64,000 nucleotides of DNA from Acinetobacter variabilis (GCF_000369625.1 NZ_KB850111.1:486693-550692); one strand, 5' to 3'. Numbered from the stretch's first letter, positions 8,578 to 18,286 are shown. The notes: generated by a model not told the origin, from the letters alone. Numbers and translations are program-made.

Positions 8578-10368
8578 ATGAATACGGCAATCCAAGCAGC
8601 TCTCGATCATGCAGTGCAAACTTTACAGGCACAAAACGTACTCCCATCTGACTGGAACAATACAAGTAATTTGACGCGTACCAAAGACCGCAGCCACGGT
8701 GACTTTGCATCAAATATTGCCATGATCGCGTCTAAAGCTGCGGGTATGAAACCGCGTGATTTAGCAGAAAAAATCCTTGCTGCCCTGCCTGAAGTGGCGG
8801 ATATCAGCAAGGCAGAAATTGCAGGCCCAGGCTTTATTAACTTCTTTTTAAATGCAGACCAGCGTTTTGCTGTGCTGGATCAGATTCAGGCTCAACAGGC
8901 AACGTATGGTCGTACCCAGGCCAATGCGGAAAAACGCGTTCAGGTTGAATTTGTTTCTGCGAACCCGACTTCTAGCCTGCATGTAGGTCATGGTCGTGGC
9001 GCTGCTTATGGTATGACTGTTGCAAATCTGCTTGAAGCGACAGGTGCCAAAGTTGACCGTGAATATTATGTCAATGACGCTGGCCGTCAGATGGATATTC
9101 TGGCGACTTCAACTTATTTACGTTATTTAGAGTTGACGGGTCAGGAACTGGTGTTCCCGAAAAATGCCTATCAAGGTGACTACGTCAAAGAAATCGCACA
9201 AAGCATTATTGATAAAGACGGCGATATCTATGTTCGCCCTGTTGCAGACGTTTATAAAGATGTCCCTGAAGACGTACAGTATGCTGCCGAATCGGATGCT
9301 GAAGGCAATAAAGTGGTTGTTTCAGGTGATAAAGAAAAACACATTGATGGCCTGATCTTTAACTCACAAATTTTATTAAATGAAGGTTACCGCGTCTTCC
9401 ATCAGGCTGCGTTAAAAGCCATTCTTGATGATATTAAAGATGACCTCGGTGAATTCGGGGTGACTTTCAATCAATGGTTCAGTGAAGCGACTTTAACTGA
9501 AAAAATTGATGAAGCGCTACAAACTCTAGATCAGCGTGGCTTCCTGTATGAAAAAGATGGCAACATCTGGTTCAAGTCAACTGAATTTGGTGATGAAAAA
9601 GACCGCGTGGTTAAACGCCGTAATGGTCAAACCACTTATTTCGCCTCTGATATTGCGTATCACCTAAACAAATTACAACGTGGCTATACCGATATTATAG
9701 ATATCTGGGGTTCAGACCACCACGGTTATATCGCACGTGTAAAAGCCGCGATTGATGCTCTGGGCTATGACTCGAAAAAACTGACTGTACTTCTGGTTCA
9801 GTTTGTCAGCCTGTGGCGTGGTGGCGAGATGGTACAGATGTCCTCTCGTTCAGGCCAGTTCGTGACTTTACGTGACCTGCGCAAAGAGGTCGGGAATGAT
9901 GCAGCGCGTTTCTACTATGTCATGCGTAAATCTGAACAGCACATTGACTTCGACCTTGATCTTGCCGTATCTCAAAGCAAGGACAATGCCGTGTATTACA
10001 TCCAGTATGCGCATGCGCGGATCTGCCGTATGTTAGAAAAGGCAGCCTCTACAGGTGTGAACTTTGATGCAGCCACTGCACGTGGTCTGGCAGCCAAACT
10101 TGAGCTGGAAGCGGAGACTGAAATTCTGGCAAAACTGGCAGCTTATCCAGAGATTGTTGTTCGTGCTGCAAACAGCTATGAACCGCATCAGATTGGTAAC
10201 TACCTGAAAGAGCTGGCTGCGCTGTTCCATGGCTGGTACAACGACAACAAGGTTCTGGGCGATGATGCAGAATTAACTCAGGCACGTTTATTGTTATCTG
10301 TAAATGTTCGCCAAGTGCTGCGTAACGGTCTGGAACTGCTTGGTGTATCTGCACCTGAGTCAATGTAA
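8578..10368 (+). CDS. argS: Arginyl-tRNA synthetase
   Basis: Class I aminoacyl-tRNA synthetase that charges tRNA-Arg with arginine. The 596-aa product has the N-terminal Add1 domain, the HIGH-type motif in SSLHVGHGRGAAYG near residue 128, the SDHHGYIARVKA segment, an MSSRSGQF region in the KMSKS position, and a C-terminal DALR anticodon-binding domain. The start is the ATG at 8578; a TTG further upstream is unsupported. The stop codon lies inside the left arm of an inverted repeat. Confidence 0.95.
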   Translation: MNTAIQAALDHAVQTLQAQNVLPSDWNNTSNLTRTKDRSHGDFASNIAMIASKAAGMKPRDLAEKILAALPEVADISKAEIAGPGFINFFLNADQRFAVLDQIQAQQATYGRTQANAEKRVQVEFVSANPTSSLHVGHGRGAAYGMTVANLLEATGAKVDREYYVNDAGRQMDILATSTYLRYLELTGQELVFPKNAYQGDYVKEIAQSIIDKDGDIYVRPVADVYKDVPEDVQYAAESDAEGNKVVVSGDKEKHIDGLIFNSQILLNEGYRVFHQAALKAILDDIKDDLGEFGVTFNQWFSEATLTEKIDEALQTLDQRGFLYEKDGNIWFKSTEFGDEKDRVVKRRNGQTTYFASDIAYHLNKLQRGYTDIIDIWGSDHHGYIARVKAAIDALGYDSKKLTVLLVQFVSLWRGGEMVQMSSRSGQFVTLRDLRKEVGNDAARFYYVMRKSEQHIDFDLDLAVSQSKDNAVYYIQYAHARICRMLEKAASTGVNFDAATARGLAAKLELEAETEILAKLAAYPEIVVRAANSYEPHQIGNYLKELAALFHGWYNDNKVLGDDAELTQARLLLSVNVRQVLRNGLELLGVSAPESM

Positions 10369-10482
10369 AGCACTGCTTTTACATTGACGCAAGACGAAGA
10401 GCTCTGCTCGAAGTGAGCATGTAAGCAAAACACTGTTTTGCATGCTCGCAAGGCGAGAGCTGTGCTTAAAGTAAGCATGCTA
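10359..10482. repeat. Two degenerate palindromic repeat units after argS
   Basis: Two related units of about 55-60 bp lie head to tail. Unit 1 has an 11-bp perfect inverted repeat, GTCAATGTAAA (10359-10369) and its complement at 10378-10388, around a GCACTGCT loop. Unit 2 has GCAAAA cactg TTTTGC and then CTCGC aag GCGAG. Both share the order AC/GCACTG, TTTT, GCAAG(A/G)CGA, GAGCT, and an AGT(G/A)AGCATG end. No T-run follows, so this looks like a REP-type element rather than a simple terminator. The rest of this gap to 10681 shows nothing I recognise beyond the likely promoter of the next gene. Confidence 0.6.
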
Positions 10483-10681
10483 GTCATTGCCGTTTATCTG
10501 CTGAATAAACATTTTGTAACGTTAGCTATGTGCTTGAAGATGTAGATAAATTAAAATTCTGTGTGATTTGTGATCTAGATAATGACTTTTCTATCATGAT
10601 TACATAGGATGAAGTTATAGTAGGGGCATAACTGCTGTTATGCCTTTTCTATTTGCCCCGATAAATAAGAGGAAATCCCAA

Positions 10682-11296
10682 GTGTTTGGAAAAACGCAGC
10701 GCGGTGTATCTGAAAGACCGAATAAGCCCAAAAAGCCACTTATTCCTACCTGGCTCGGCACACTCGTGATCATTTTAATCGTGTTAAGTTTTTTAATGGC
10801 ACTCATGCTGTGGAAGCCATGGGAACCTGTTAAACCTAAAAACCAGGCTACGGCTGAGCATTCTCAAGAAGAAGATACCAATAAAGACTACCGTTTTTAT
10901 GATCTGTTGCCACAGCAGCAAGTGACACCGATTCCTGAAAAAGCGGTTCCTGAAGCAAAAAATCAGGAAGCAGTGGTGATTGTAGAGGCACCAAGACCTG
11001 AAGTTGATGAATCAGAAACAGCAACTGAGCCAGGTCTGGATGCAACCGAAGCCCCAACTCCTGCTTCTGCAAGCTATATTTTACAAGTTCGTAGTTTTGA
11101 TGACCCGGATCAGGCAGATGCCCGCCGTGCAGAAATTATTCTCAACGGTTTATCTGCAGATGTAGTCCGCAGCGTGGAAAATGGCAAGGTTTGGTATCGT
11201 GTCGTGTCTGGACCTTATGATTCAGCAGAATCTGCGATTATTGCACAGCAAACCTTACAGCATAGTGGTATTGATTCGATCGTGGTCAAACGATAA
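10682..11296 (+). CDS. SPOR domain cell-division/envelope protein
   Basis: A 204-aa bitopic membrane protein. A short basic cytoplasmic tail is followed by one membrane helix (TWLGTLVIILIVLSFLMALML), a Pro/Glu-rich linker, and a C-terminal SPOR domain (SYILQVRSFDDPDQADARR ... WYRVVSGPYDS). SPOR domains bind denuded septal peptidoglycan. I choose GTG at 10682 because AGAGGA lies eight bases upstream; the ATG at 10640 would add 14 residues and lacks a site. An argS-SPOR order is familiar from related genomes. Confidence 0.85.
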   Translation: MFGKTQRGVSERPNKPKKPLIPTWLGTLVIILIVLSFLMALMLWKPWEPVKPKNQATAEHSQEEDTNKDYRFYDLLPQQQVTPIPEKAVPEAKNQEAVVIVEAPRPEVDESETATEPGLDATEAPTPASASYILQVRSFDDPDQADARRAEIILNGLSADVVRSVENGKVWYRVVSGPYDSAESAIIAQQTLQHSGIDSIVVKR

Positions 11297-11307
11297 GGTT
11301 TAAATAT

Positions 11308-11333
11308 AAAAAGCGCCAGATGGCGCTTTTTTT
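11308..11333 (+). terminator. Rho-independent terminator
   Basis: AGCGCC / GGCGCT stem around AGAT, followed by a run of seven or more T. Ends the SPOR gene transcript. Confidence 0.85.
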
Positions 11334-11459
11334 CCCTCTCCTAAAAGGAGAGAAAATCTCCCCCTTTAATAAAAGGGGAATGAGGGGAATTTACTTATTC
11401 TGAGTCAGCAAATATTTAATCCCTCCAACCTCCATTTGAAAAAGGGAGGCTTTGGGAAC
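11334..11459. repeat. Polypurine/polypyrimidine palindromic intergenic repeats
   Basis: A run of small inverted repeats: CTCTCCT aaa AGGAGAG, CCCCTTTaataAAAGGGG, and CCTCCatttgaaaaaGGGAGG. A similar C/G-run element lies at 17621-17665. This looks like a scattered intergenic repeat; the two copies are similar rather than identical. Confidence 0.45.
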
Positions 11460-12311
11460 TTAAATAGTGTTACCTAGCGCCTCACCCATCAATACGGTTG
11501 AATTGGCTTTAAACTTCTCATCCCATTGCATCTTGTTTTCTTCAAACAGAATAACAGCGGTTGAACCTAGGTAAAAACGGCCCAGCTCGGCACCTTTTTC
11601 TAAGAAAAGATTATGCTGGTTTAGCTCAATACGGCCAGAGGGTTTTACTTTGCCAGTCGCTACAGTTTCAATGCCAGCCACAATCATCGCGCCAACTAGA
11701 ACCACTGCCATACGACCAAGTTCGGTATCAAACAGACATACCATACGTTCATTACGGGCAAACAGGCCCGGAATATTTTCGGCCGTGGTCTGGTTGACTG
11801 AGAACAGTTCACCCGGTACATATAAAGTTTCAGTCAGAGTCCCGGAAAATGGCATATGGACACGGTGATAGTCACGTGGTGACAGATACACTGTCGCAAA
11901 CTCACCATTCTTGAATGGCTGTGCCAGCTGTGGATCAGCAATCAGGTTTTCAACCGTAAACTTCTGACCTTTGGCTTGGAACACATCGCCATTTTCAATT
12001 TTACCCAGTTGGGAAATCGCGCCATCTGCCGGAGATACGATCGCAGTTGAATCAGCATCGACCGCACGCACCCCGGTTCTTAGTCCACGGGTAAAGAAAT
12101 CATTAAATGATTTGAATTTTAAGGCATTGGTCTGCTCGGCAATCGACATATCAATCCCGTATTTGGTCTTGAACGCTGCGATCACGGCTGTTTTTACAAT
12201 CGGATTTTCGCTGGCTGCAATTTTTCCCACCACACGGGACAGGCGATGCTGTGGCACCACTTTTTGGGCCTGGATAAACAGTTGTTGTTTTAGACGCGAT
12301 GTGATGCTCAA
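11460..12311 (-). CDS. psd: Phosphatidylserine decarboxylase proenzyme
   Basis: Membrane-associated enzyme making phosphatidylethanolamine from phosphatidylserine. The 283-aa proenzyme carries the self-cleavage motif LGST in [12 protein letters not shown] near residue 250, where the Ser becomes the pyruvoyl group. Upstream it has the SPADG segment and [11 protein letters not shown] with the His needed for processing. Its ATG overlaps the rhdA stop by 4 nt (ATGA), so the two are cotranscribed and coupled. The rhdA-psd order is also known in Pseudomonas. Confidence 0.94.
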   Translation of the reverse strand: MSITSRLKQQLFIQAQKVVPQHRLSRVVGKIAASENPIVKTAVIAAFKTKYGIDMSIAEQTNALKFKSFNDFFTRGLRTGVRAVDADSTAIVSPADGAISQLGKIENGDVFQAKGQKFTVENLIADPQLAQPFKNGEFATVYLSPRDYHRVHMPFSGTLTETLYVPGELFSVNQTTAENIPGLFARNERMVCLFDTELGRMAVVLVGAMIVAGIETVATGKVKPSGRIELNQHNLFLEKGAELGRFYLGSTAVILFEENKMQWDEKFKANSTVLMGEALGNTI

Positions 12312-13171
12312 GATGGCACCTCTCCTGTAGCGATTGGACTATCGAGGCGGTTGCCCCATTCACTCCACGCACCATCATAGGCTCGAATTTTCCAGCCGAA
12401 TAAGCGACCCAGAATATAAGCCAGACCTGAACGGTGATGGGACTGACAATACACCACAACTGGTTGATCCAGATCAAATCCCAGTTGTTCCAGACGCTGC
12501 TGAGTACGTGGTAAAGGATGTAATTTTAAATGATTTTGCCGGTTAAGGGCAGTACTCCACTCAAAATGACGTGCGCCCGGGATGTGACCACCGCGTCGCG
12601 CGGCTAGACGCAGGCCAGTATATTCATCTTCTGTACGGCAATCCCATACCTGAATATTTTCATTTTCAATGAGTTGTTTTAGTTCATTATAATCGATCTG
12701 AAATTCAGCCTTTCTTTCAAGATTGACTGGAACCAGATGATCGACAGGTGTAAATATTTCCTGATCTGATGAAGTCGGTAGTCCTGCACCCAGCCAGGCA
12801 TGAATGCCGCCATTGAGTAAACTGGTATTTTCAAAGCCCAAACAATGCAGGTTCCAGAGCAGACGCCCTGCCCACGCACCGCCTTCATCATCATAAGCCA
12901 CGACATGATGTTCAGGAGAAATATTCAGATAACGGATTAAAGCTTCCAGCCCTTCCGCATCCGGTAACAGGCCCATGGCTGTTTCCTCCTGACGAACCAG
13001 CAGCTTGGGTTGCAGATGTAAGGCATGTGGAATATGCAATTGTTCATAAACCGACGCCCGGCTTAAATCAGCAATTCGAAGTTTTTCATGTCCCAAATGT
13101 GGAACCAAATCTTCTGCTTCAATCAGCAGACCAAAGTCAAAGGCGGAAGCTGTCATCTTAGTAGTTGTCAT
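12308..13171 (-). CDS. rhdA: Thiosulfate sulfurtransferase, RhdA-like rhodanese
   Basis: Two-domain rhodanese of 287 aa that moves sulfane sulfur from a donor to cyanide or another acceptor through a Cys persulfide. The N-terminal domain is non-catalytic. The C-terminal domain has the active loop YCQSHHRSG with the catalytic Cys near residue 235, the loop type of RhdA of Azotobacter and Pseudomonas rather than the bovine CRKGVT type. The ATG at 13171 has AAGGAT at good spacing. Overlap with psd points to an operon; the physiological sulfur donor is unknown. Confidence 0.85.
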   Translation of the reverse strand: MTTTKMTASAFDFGLLIEAEDLVPHLGHEKLRIADLSRASVYEQLHIPHALHLQPKLLVRQEETAMGLLPDAEGLEALIRYLNISPEHHVVAYDDEGGAWAGRLLWNLHCLGFENTSLLNGGIHAWLGAGLPTSSDQEIFTPVDHLVPVNLERKAEFQIDYNELKQLIENENIQVWDCRTEDEYTGLRLAARRGGHIPGARHFEWSTALNRQNHLKLHPLPRTQQRLEQLGFDLDQPVVVYCQSHHRSGLAYILGRLFGWKIRAYDGAWSEWGNRLDSPIATGEVPS

Positions 13172-13284
13172 TGCGGTTAAATCCTTTTGATCTTAGCACA
13201 GCTCATTTTTTCAATTATGTTGTTTTTATCTAGATCCTTAGCATAATTTTAGCTAAAGCTAATTCAAGAAAGACCATCCTCTAA

Positions 13285-13317
13285 GAAAAAACCGCCTCAT
13301 GATTGAAGCGGTTTTTT
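13285..13317 (-). terminator. Rho-independent terminator after pncB
   Basis: AAAAAACCGC paired with GCGGTTTTTT around a 13-nt loop; a T-run follows on both strands. It ends pncB on the minus strand. Confidence 0.8.
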
Positions 13318-13334
13318 GAATAAAGCAGATATTT

Positions 13335-14540
13335 TTAGGCAGGTTCTGAGATATTGAATACCTGACGCAAATATGCCAGGAAGGTATCATTATCCGTCAT
13401 GGTTTTTCCTGGACTATCGGAAATTTTCGCCACGGATTGACGGTTGCATTCCACCAGTTTCAATACGATATTTAGCGGTGTCTGTCCCATATCATTGGTT
13501 AGATTGGTTCCAATCCCAAAACTGACCTGGAAGCGATCTTTAAAGTATTGATGCAATTTCCAGGCTTTTTCCAGATTCAGACCATCACTAAAAGTCAGCA
13601 TTTTGGTTTTGCTGTCAATTTTCAGCTTTTTATAATGCGCATAAGCTTTGTCACCCCATTCATAGGGATCACCACTGTCATGACGCAAGCCATCAAACAG
13701 TTTCGCAAAGTACAGGTCAAAGTCACGCAGGAAAGCATCCATACCGACTACATCAGTTAAGGCAATTCCAAGGTCACCACGGTATTCTTGCACCCAGGTT
13801 TCCAGGGCGGCTTTCTGGAAATTACGCAGACGCACATCTAACGCCTGAAAGGCTTGCAGAAATTCATGCGCCATGGTGCCAATCGGGGTAATACCCAACT
13901 CTTTGGCTAAATACACATTACTGGTCCCACGGAACACGTGTGGTGCAGCTTTATTGAATTCTTCGATGACATGCTTTTGCCAGTCAAAACTATAACGACG
14001 GCGGGTACCAAAGTCCGAGACCAGGAATGGCGGATCATTCGGATTCTGCGCGGCATCATACTGTTTTAAAAGTTCGATTTTGGCCTTAAGACGGCGCTCA
14101 CCTTCAGCCCGGACTTCGGGTGTACGAATGCGGCTAAAATACAGTTCATTCACAATGGCCAGTACAAAGATTTCAAACATCATTGCCTGAACCATGGGGC
14201 CTTCAATAGTAATATCCAGGCGGCCTTCATTATCGATGGTGGCCTTAATAAAACGGCGTTTGAGCTGGAATAGTTCCAGATAATCCACAAAATCGCTTTT
14301 GATAAAACGCAGGCTGCGTAAATATTGTAATTCGTCTTCTTTAAATTTGAGCTGACACAGCAAATCCAGTTGGTGATTCAAATCATCCAGAATATCCGTC
14401 AGCGGATATTCCGTATCTTCCAGGTTGCGACAACGGAAATGATAGACACTATGCGTTTGTGGAAACTTGTGTAATACCACTTGTAGCATGGTGAATTTAT
14501 ACAAGTCAGTATCTAACAAAGAGTGGATAATTGGAGCCAT
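13335..14540 (-). CDS. pncB: Nicotinate phosphoribosyltransferase
   Basis: NAD salvage enzyme converting nicotinate and PRPP to nicotinate mononucleotide. The 401-aa product opens with [17 protein letters not shown], the family N-terminus, and has the [19 protein letters not shown] region with the regulatory His, [13 protein letters not shown], and [14 protein letters not shown]. Start is the ATG at 14540. Together with pncA (24.98 kb) it completes salvage from nicotinamide; the de novo enzyme nadC is at 37.3 kb. Confidence 0.93.
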   Translation of the reverse strand: MAPIIHSLLDTDLYKFTMLQVVLHKFPQTHSVYHFRCRNLEDTEYPLTDILDDLNHQLDLLCQLKFKEDELQYLRSLRFIKSDFVDYLELFQLKRRFIKATIDNEGRLDITIEGPMVQAMMFEIFVLAIVNELYFSRIRTPEVRAEGERRLKAKIELLKQYDAAQNPNDPPFLVSDFGTRRRYSFDWQKHVIEEFNKAAPHVFRGTSNVYLAKELGITPIGTMAHEFLQAFQALDVRLRNFQKAALETWVQEYRGDLGIALTDVVGMDAFLRDFDLYFAKLFDGLRHDSGDPYEWGDKAYAHYKKLKIDSKTKMLTFSDGLNLEKAWKLHQYFKDRFQVSFGIGTNLTNDMGQTPLNIVLKLVECNRQSVAKISDSPGKTMTDNDTFLAYLRQVFNISEPA

Positions 14541-14668
14541 AACTAAGGGAAATATCGCTGTGCTTATCCCGCATTAAAGCATAAAAGTTTAGGCAATATT
14601 GCAGGATTTACGTACAGCTAGCTGAATTATCGACAAAAGTTCAAGAAAATAAACTGCTTCCTGCTCGG

Positions 14669-15196
14669 TTATTTGACTGCTTTCAGCCCATTTTCCTGTT
14701 CCTTGATAATTTTCTGTAGCTGCTTTTCCTGACCGATCACCTTGGCAAATTCAGCTGTGGTTTTTTGTCCGGTTTTCTTGGCTTGGGCATCACAGTCGAC
14801 CTGACGCAGCTGTTTGGCAATGGAGAATTCCATTTTAAACAAGGCGCCCATCAAAGCCGTATTGCCACGGTTGTCCCGGGCGCAGCGGTCTGCCCCTTTG
14901 GTCAGTAAGGTATTCACGATACCCTGATGGCCATAATAGGTCGCCATCATCAACGGGGTATAACCATCTTGATTGCGTACATCGACTGGAAAGCCATGTT
15001 TTAAAAATTCATTGATCACTTCGCTATTGCCGATTTTAGCAGCAGCAAAAAACAGATCAATCAATTCCTGTTGTGAGGTCATCTGAACGCTTGCCGCAGT
15101 TTTTGCAGGGGAGACATTCTTCACTTCAGCAGCAGTTGCGAATGCGGAGCTAAAAGCAAGAATACTAGCTAAAAATGCGTGTGGCAGAACTTTCAT
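14669..15196 (-). CDS. Secreted ankyrin-repeat protein, AnkB-like
   Basis: A 175-aa protein with a signal peptide (hydrophobic core, cleavage after a FATAA-type site) and two to three ankyrin repeats: NSEVINEFLKHGFPVDVRNQ, then DGYTPLMMATYYGHQGIVN and NRGNTALMGALFKMEFSIA. I start it at the ATG at 15196, preceded by TTGGAG; a longer in-frame start adds 17 residues before the signal. It follows the catalase on the same strand. In Pseudomonas aeruginosa the periplasmic ankyrin protein AnkB is encoded next to katB and is needed for full catalase activity, so a catalase-supporting role is a reasonable inference. Confidence 0.85.
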   Translation of the reverse strand: MKVLPHAFLASILAFSSAFATAAEVKNVSPAKTAASVQMTSQQELIDLFFAAAKIGNSEVINEFLKHGFPVDVRNQDGYTPLMMATYYGHQGIVNTLLTKGADRCARDNRGNTALMGALFKMEFSIAKQLRQVDCDAQAKKTGQKTTAEFAKVIGQEKQLQKIIKEQENGLKAVK

Positions 15197-15277
15197 GATG
15201 AACTCCAACAGAAATCGAAAGGAAAATTTAAGTCTTGAAAGACTCAATTGACCTGAGATGAAATAAAAAACGGAGTG

Positions 15278-15325
15278 CCTGTAAAACTCCCCCTAGGGTG
15301 CAGGAAAGGTTTGGAGTATTACAGG
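15278..15325 (-). terminator. Intercistronic hairpin between catalase and ankyrin genes (possible attenuator)
   Basis: On the minus strand, two 13-nt arms (15325-15313 and 15290-15278) pair at 12 of 13 positions around a 22-nt loop containing the palindrome CCCTAGGG. A few bases later comes a run of six T. It lies between the catalase stop and the ankyrin start, so it may act as a partial terminator or mRNA-end stabiliser. Confidence 0.5.
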
Positions 15326-15382
15326 ACTTTTTGGAGGTGATGCGCTATGCCCTAGTCACCAGTTCCTCAAGACCAATCGGAA

Positions 15383-16897
15383 TTAGTCTTTTAATTTTGC
15401 AGCTTTGACCTTAACGATGGCGATGTCGCCATTTACAGCTTTGGTCATACGCATACCGTAGTCCGCATCTGCCTTATAGAAGTAAGACAACATAATGTGC
15501 TTGGTTTCTGAATCTTTGACATTGCCTAAGTCAGCCGCCAGATTCATGATCAGGTCATCTTTTTCTTTGGCAGTATAAGAGCGGTAAAGTTCACCGGCTT
15601 GCTTGAAGTTTTGCTCTTTGGTACCGATCTGCTGAACATGACCAGTCAATGGAGTTTCAACTGCACGCGCTTTTTCAGTCGCCGGTTTAGGCTCTTTACG
15701 GCTTGGCTCGTAGTTCACATCAGAGTCACGTTCAGACACATTCATGTGACCTTCCTGGTTGTTGTTGTTCACATTCACCACAGGACGGTTTACCGGAATT
15801 TGCTGATGGTTCACACCTAGACGGTACATTTGTGTATCTGAATAAGAGAAGATACGGCCTTGAAGCAAACGGTCTTCAGAGGGTTCGATACCTGGTACCA
15901 GATTACCTGGTGCAAATGCAGCCTGTTCAGTTTCATTGAAGAAGTTCTTCGGCATACGGTTCAGCGTCAATGTACCGACTTTTACTTCTGGAACCAGATT
16001 GGTTGGCCAGATTTTGGTTGGATCTAGCGGATCGAAATCAAAGCTGTTCAGATCTTTAGGATCAAGCACCTGAATATATAGATCCCATTTCGGGAAATTA
16101 CCTGCATAGATGTTGTTATAAAGATCGTTGGTCAAGTGGTTGAAATCTTTACCTTGTTGAACAGCCGCTTCTTTGACGTTCAGGCCCTTCACGCCCTGTT
16201 TAGAGCGGAAGTTGAATTTTACGTACTTGTATTCGCCTTTGTTGTTATACAGTTTGTAGGCATGTACACCGAAACCGTCCTGTTCGCGGTAGCTGGTTGG
16301 GACACCTTGCTTGCCATAAACATAAGTCAGCATGTTGGTTGCCCAAGGCTGGCTAGACAAGAAGTCAAACACACGGTTGGCATCTTGTACATTTGTGACC
16401 GGGCTTGGTTTCATCGCATGGATGAAGTCCGGGAATTTAATCGCATCACGGATAAAGAAGACTGGCGTCTGGTTACCGACTAAGTCCCAGTTACCTTCCT
16501 GAGTATAGAATTTGATGGCAAAACCGTGAGGATCACGTAGGGTTTCTGGTGAACCTTTACCATGAATGACGGTAGACATGCGCACAAAAACTGGAGTTTT
16601 GGTACCGGCCTTGAATAAAGAAGCAATTGTTAAATCAGACAGATCTTTCGTAGTAACGAATTCACCATAAGCACCTGTACCACGTGCGTGAACCACACGT
16701 TCAGGAATGCGCTCACGGCCAAAACGTTGCAGTTTTTGAACCAGTTGTACATCTTGCAACAAAGTTGGACCTTGTGGACCCGCAGTGATCGAGTTTTGGT
16801 TATCACCGACAGGTGCCCCGTTATCTTTGGTTAATGGCGCAGCTTGTGCAGCTGTCACCGTTGCAAGCATTGCAACAAGTAATGAGTGCTTAAACAT
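15383..16897 (-). CDS. katB: Periplasmic catalase, KatB-like
   Basis: Monofunctional haem catalase (504 aa) splitting hydrogen peroxide to water and oxygen. A signal peptide (about 20 residues ending in AAQAA) indicates export. Catalytic segments are RVVHARGTGAYGEF with the distal His, VFFIRDAIKFPDFIHAMKP with the distal Asn replaced by an Asp-containing motif, and RIFSYSDTQMYRLGVNHQQIPVN with the proximal Tyr. The ATG at 16897 follows a GAGAG site; a longer in-frame start would place a basic tail before the signal. The partner ankyrin gene lies downstream. An AT-rich leader at 16955-17050 may hold an OxyR-type site, which I could not identify. Confidence 0.88.
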   Translation of the reverse strand: MFKHSLLVAMLATVTAAQAAPLTKDNGAPVGDNQNSITAGPQGPTLLQDVQLVQKLQRFGRERIPERVVHARGTGAYGEFVTTKDLSDLTIASLFKAGTKTPVFVRMSTVIHGKGSPETLRDPHGFAIKFYTQEGNWDLVGNQTPVFFIRDAIKFPDFIHAMKPSPVTNVQDANRVFDFLSSQPWATNMLTYVYGKQGVPTSYREQDGFGVHAYKLYNNKGEYKYVKFNFRSKQGVKGLNVKEAAVQQGKDFNHLTNDLYNNIYAGNFPKWDLYIQVLDPKDLNSFDFDPLDPTKIWPTNLVPEVKVGTLTLNRMPKNFFNETEQAAFAPGNLVPGIEPSEDRLLQGRIFSYSDTQMYRLGVNHQQIPVNRPVVNVNNNNQEGHMNVSERDSDVNYEPSRKEPKPATEKARAVETPLTGHVQQIGTKEQNFKQAGELYRSYTAKEKDDLIMNLAADLGNVKDSETKHIMLSYFYKADADYGMRMTKAVNGDIAIVKVKAAKLKD

Positions 16898-17124
16898 TTC
16901 TAAATCTCTCAATTTAATACCTTTCCTGCATGCAGCTAAGATACTTGAGAGCAAAAAATAGATAAAACAGATAATTTTTATTATTATGATCGTGTTTTTA
17001 GATAACTTAAAATATTATCAATGATAATCAATAAATTAAGCCCATTTTTTAGACATTAACTTAATAATAGATGAGTCTGATCTTGCTACAATGGCGGCAA
17101 TTTTGAATCTGACTGAAATTGATT

Positions 17125-17565
17125 ATGCGTGCATTATTACAACGGGTACTCGAAGCCAAAGTCGTGGTCGATGGTGAAACCACCGGAGAAATTGGCAAAG
17201 GTATTCTGGTTTTTCTGGGCTTAGCTAAAGAAGATAATCTGGAAAAAGGCAAAAAACTGATTGATAAAATATTGAAATATCGCTTCTTTGATGATGAGCA
17301 AGGCAAGATGGGCTGGAATGTCAGTCAGGCCGGTGGCGGTTTACTATTGGTGTCCCAATTTACCTTGATGGCGCAAACCCAAAAAGGCTTACGTCCAGAT
17401 TTTGGTCCAGCCATGCCGCCAAGCGATGCCAAGGCCTTATATGAACAGTTGGTTGAATATGCGCAAAGCCAGTTCGAAAATGTACAAACCGGTATTTTTG
17501 CGGCCGATATGAAAGTGCATCTGATCAATGATGGACCGGTAACGTTTAATCTGGAAGTTGAATAA
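17125..17565 (+). CDS. dtd: D-aminoacyl-tRNA deacylase
   Basis: Editing enzyme of 146 aa that hydrolyses D-aminoacyl-tRNA (and Gly-tRNA-Ala) to protect translation. It has the N-terminal MRALLQRVLEAKVVVDGE strand, the SQFTL motif (LLVSQFTLMAQ) near residue 80, and the C-terminal NDGPVTFNLE with the cross-subunit Gly-cisPro motif. Start is the ATG at 17125; a TTG two codons earlier is not needed. It stands alone. Confidence 0.93.
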   Translation: MRALLQRVLEAKVVVDGETTGEIGKGILVFLGLAKEDNLEKGKKLIDKILKYRFFDDEQGKMGWNVSQAGGGLLLVSQFTLMAQTQKGLRPDFGPAMPPSDAKALYEQLVEYAQSQFENVQTGIFAADMKVHLINDGPVTFNLEVE

Positions 17566-17585
17566 ACCGTCATTGTTTCAGAATG

Positions 17586-17613
17586 AAAAAAAGCCCTCTA
17601 AATGAGGGCTTTT
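17586..17613. terminator. Bidirectional rho-independent terminator
   Basis: AAAAGCCCTC / GAGGGCTTTT stem around TAAAT, A-run left and T-run right. It separates the convergent dtd and SCP2 genes. Confidence 0.9.
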
Positions 17614-17620
17614 ATATGAT

Positions 17621-17665
17621 AATCCTCCCCTAACCCCTCCTTTAATTAAAGCAGGGGAATTAGCA
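17621..17665. repeat. C/G-run intergenic repeat
   Basis: CCTCCCCTAACCCCTCC followed by TTTAATTAAAG and AGGGGAATT. It resembles the element at 11334-11459 and may be a second copy of the same scattered repeat. Confidence 0.4.
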
Positions 17666-17666
17666 G

Positions 17667-18146
17667 TTATTTACCAGTTTTCTCTTTAATAAACTGACGT
17701 GCCATTTTAACTTTATCTTTGACCGGTTTTGGCAGTTTAGGCGGAATCATTTTCGCAACCTGGTTAAACCAGACTAGCAGACCAAAATCACCTTCCATTT
17801 TAATCGTGCCACTTTGCATACCGGTCATGAATGCAGTCGGATCACCTTTAAGCAACGTTTTTACACCCTGTTCACTATCAGCAAATTGCAGCACAAAATC
17901 AGCTTTCTCTGCATCACCTGAAACGGTATCGATATGACCATTATTCACAACGATCTGACGTGCCATTCCCTCATCTGTTCCGATCTGGATACGGAACTGG
18001 CGTTCATGTACCAATTCAATAAATATCGGGCTAGTACGTGCTAACTGCTTCATACGTAACGCAAGACCTGCGACCAGCAAATCAAGTGGATCGGTACTGA
18101 GGTCAACCAGAGGAAGTTTGAGCACAGGAATGGAGGACAGTTTCAT
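17667..18146 (-). CDS. SCP2 sterol-binding domain protein
   Basis: A 159-aa soluble protein whose middle matches the SCP2 lipid-binding fold: FRIQIGTDEGMARQIVVNNG, ADFVLQFADSEQGVKTLLKGDPTAF in part, then GTIKMEGDFGLLVWFNQ. UbiJ and UbiT, accessory proteins of ubiquinone synthesis, carry the same domain, but I cannot assign this one to either. A basic C-terminal tail follows. It is a single gene between two terminators. Confidence 0.72.
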   Translation of the reverse strand: MKLSSIPVLKLPLVDLSTDPLDLLVAGLALRMKQLARTSPIFIELVHERQFRIQIGTDEGMARQIVVNNGHIDTVSGDAEKADFVLQFADSEQGVKTLLKGDPTAFMTGMQSGTIKMEGDFGLLVWFNQVAKMIPPKLPKPVKDKVKMARQFIKEKTGK

Positions 18147-18242
18147 GAAATTATGCCTATTCTAATTGTACGAAAATTGACAAATATCCTAGCATAGATC
18201 AAAGCTAGGCAGATGCAGGACTTTGTATCATATTTCTAAACG

Positions 18243-18265
18243 AAAAATGCACCCGCAGGTGCATT
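18243..18265 (-). terminator. Rho-independent terminator
   Basis: AATGCACC / GGTGCATT stem with CGCA loop; on the minus strand five T follow. Ends the small membrane-protein gene at 18287-18622. Confidence 0.75.
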
Positions 18266-18286
18266 ATTTCGCTGATATTAGAGAAC

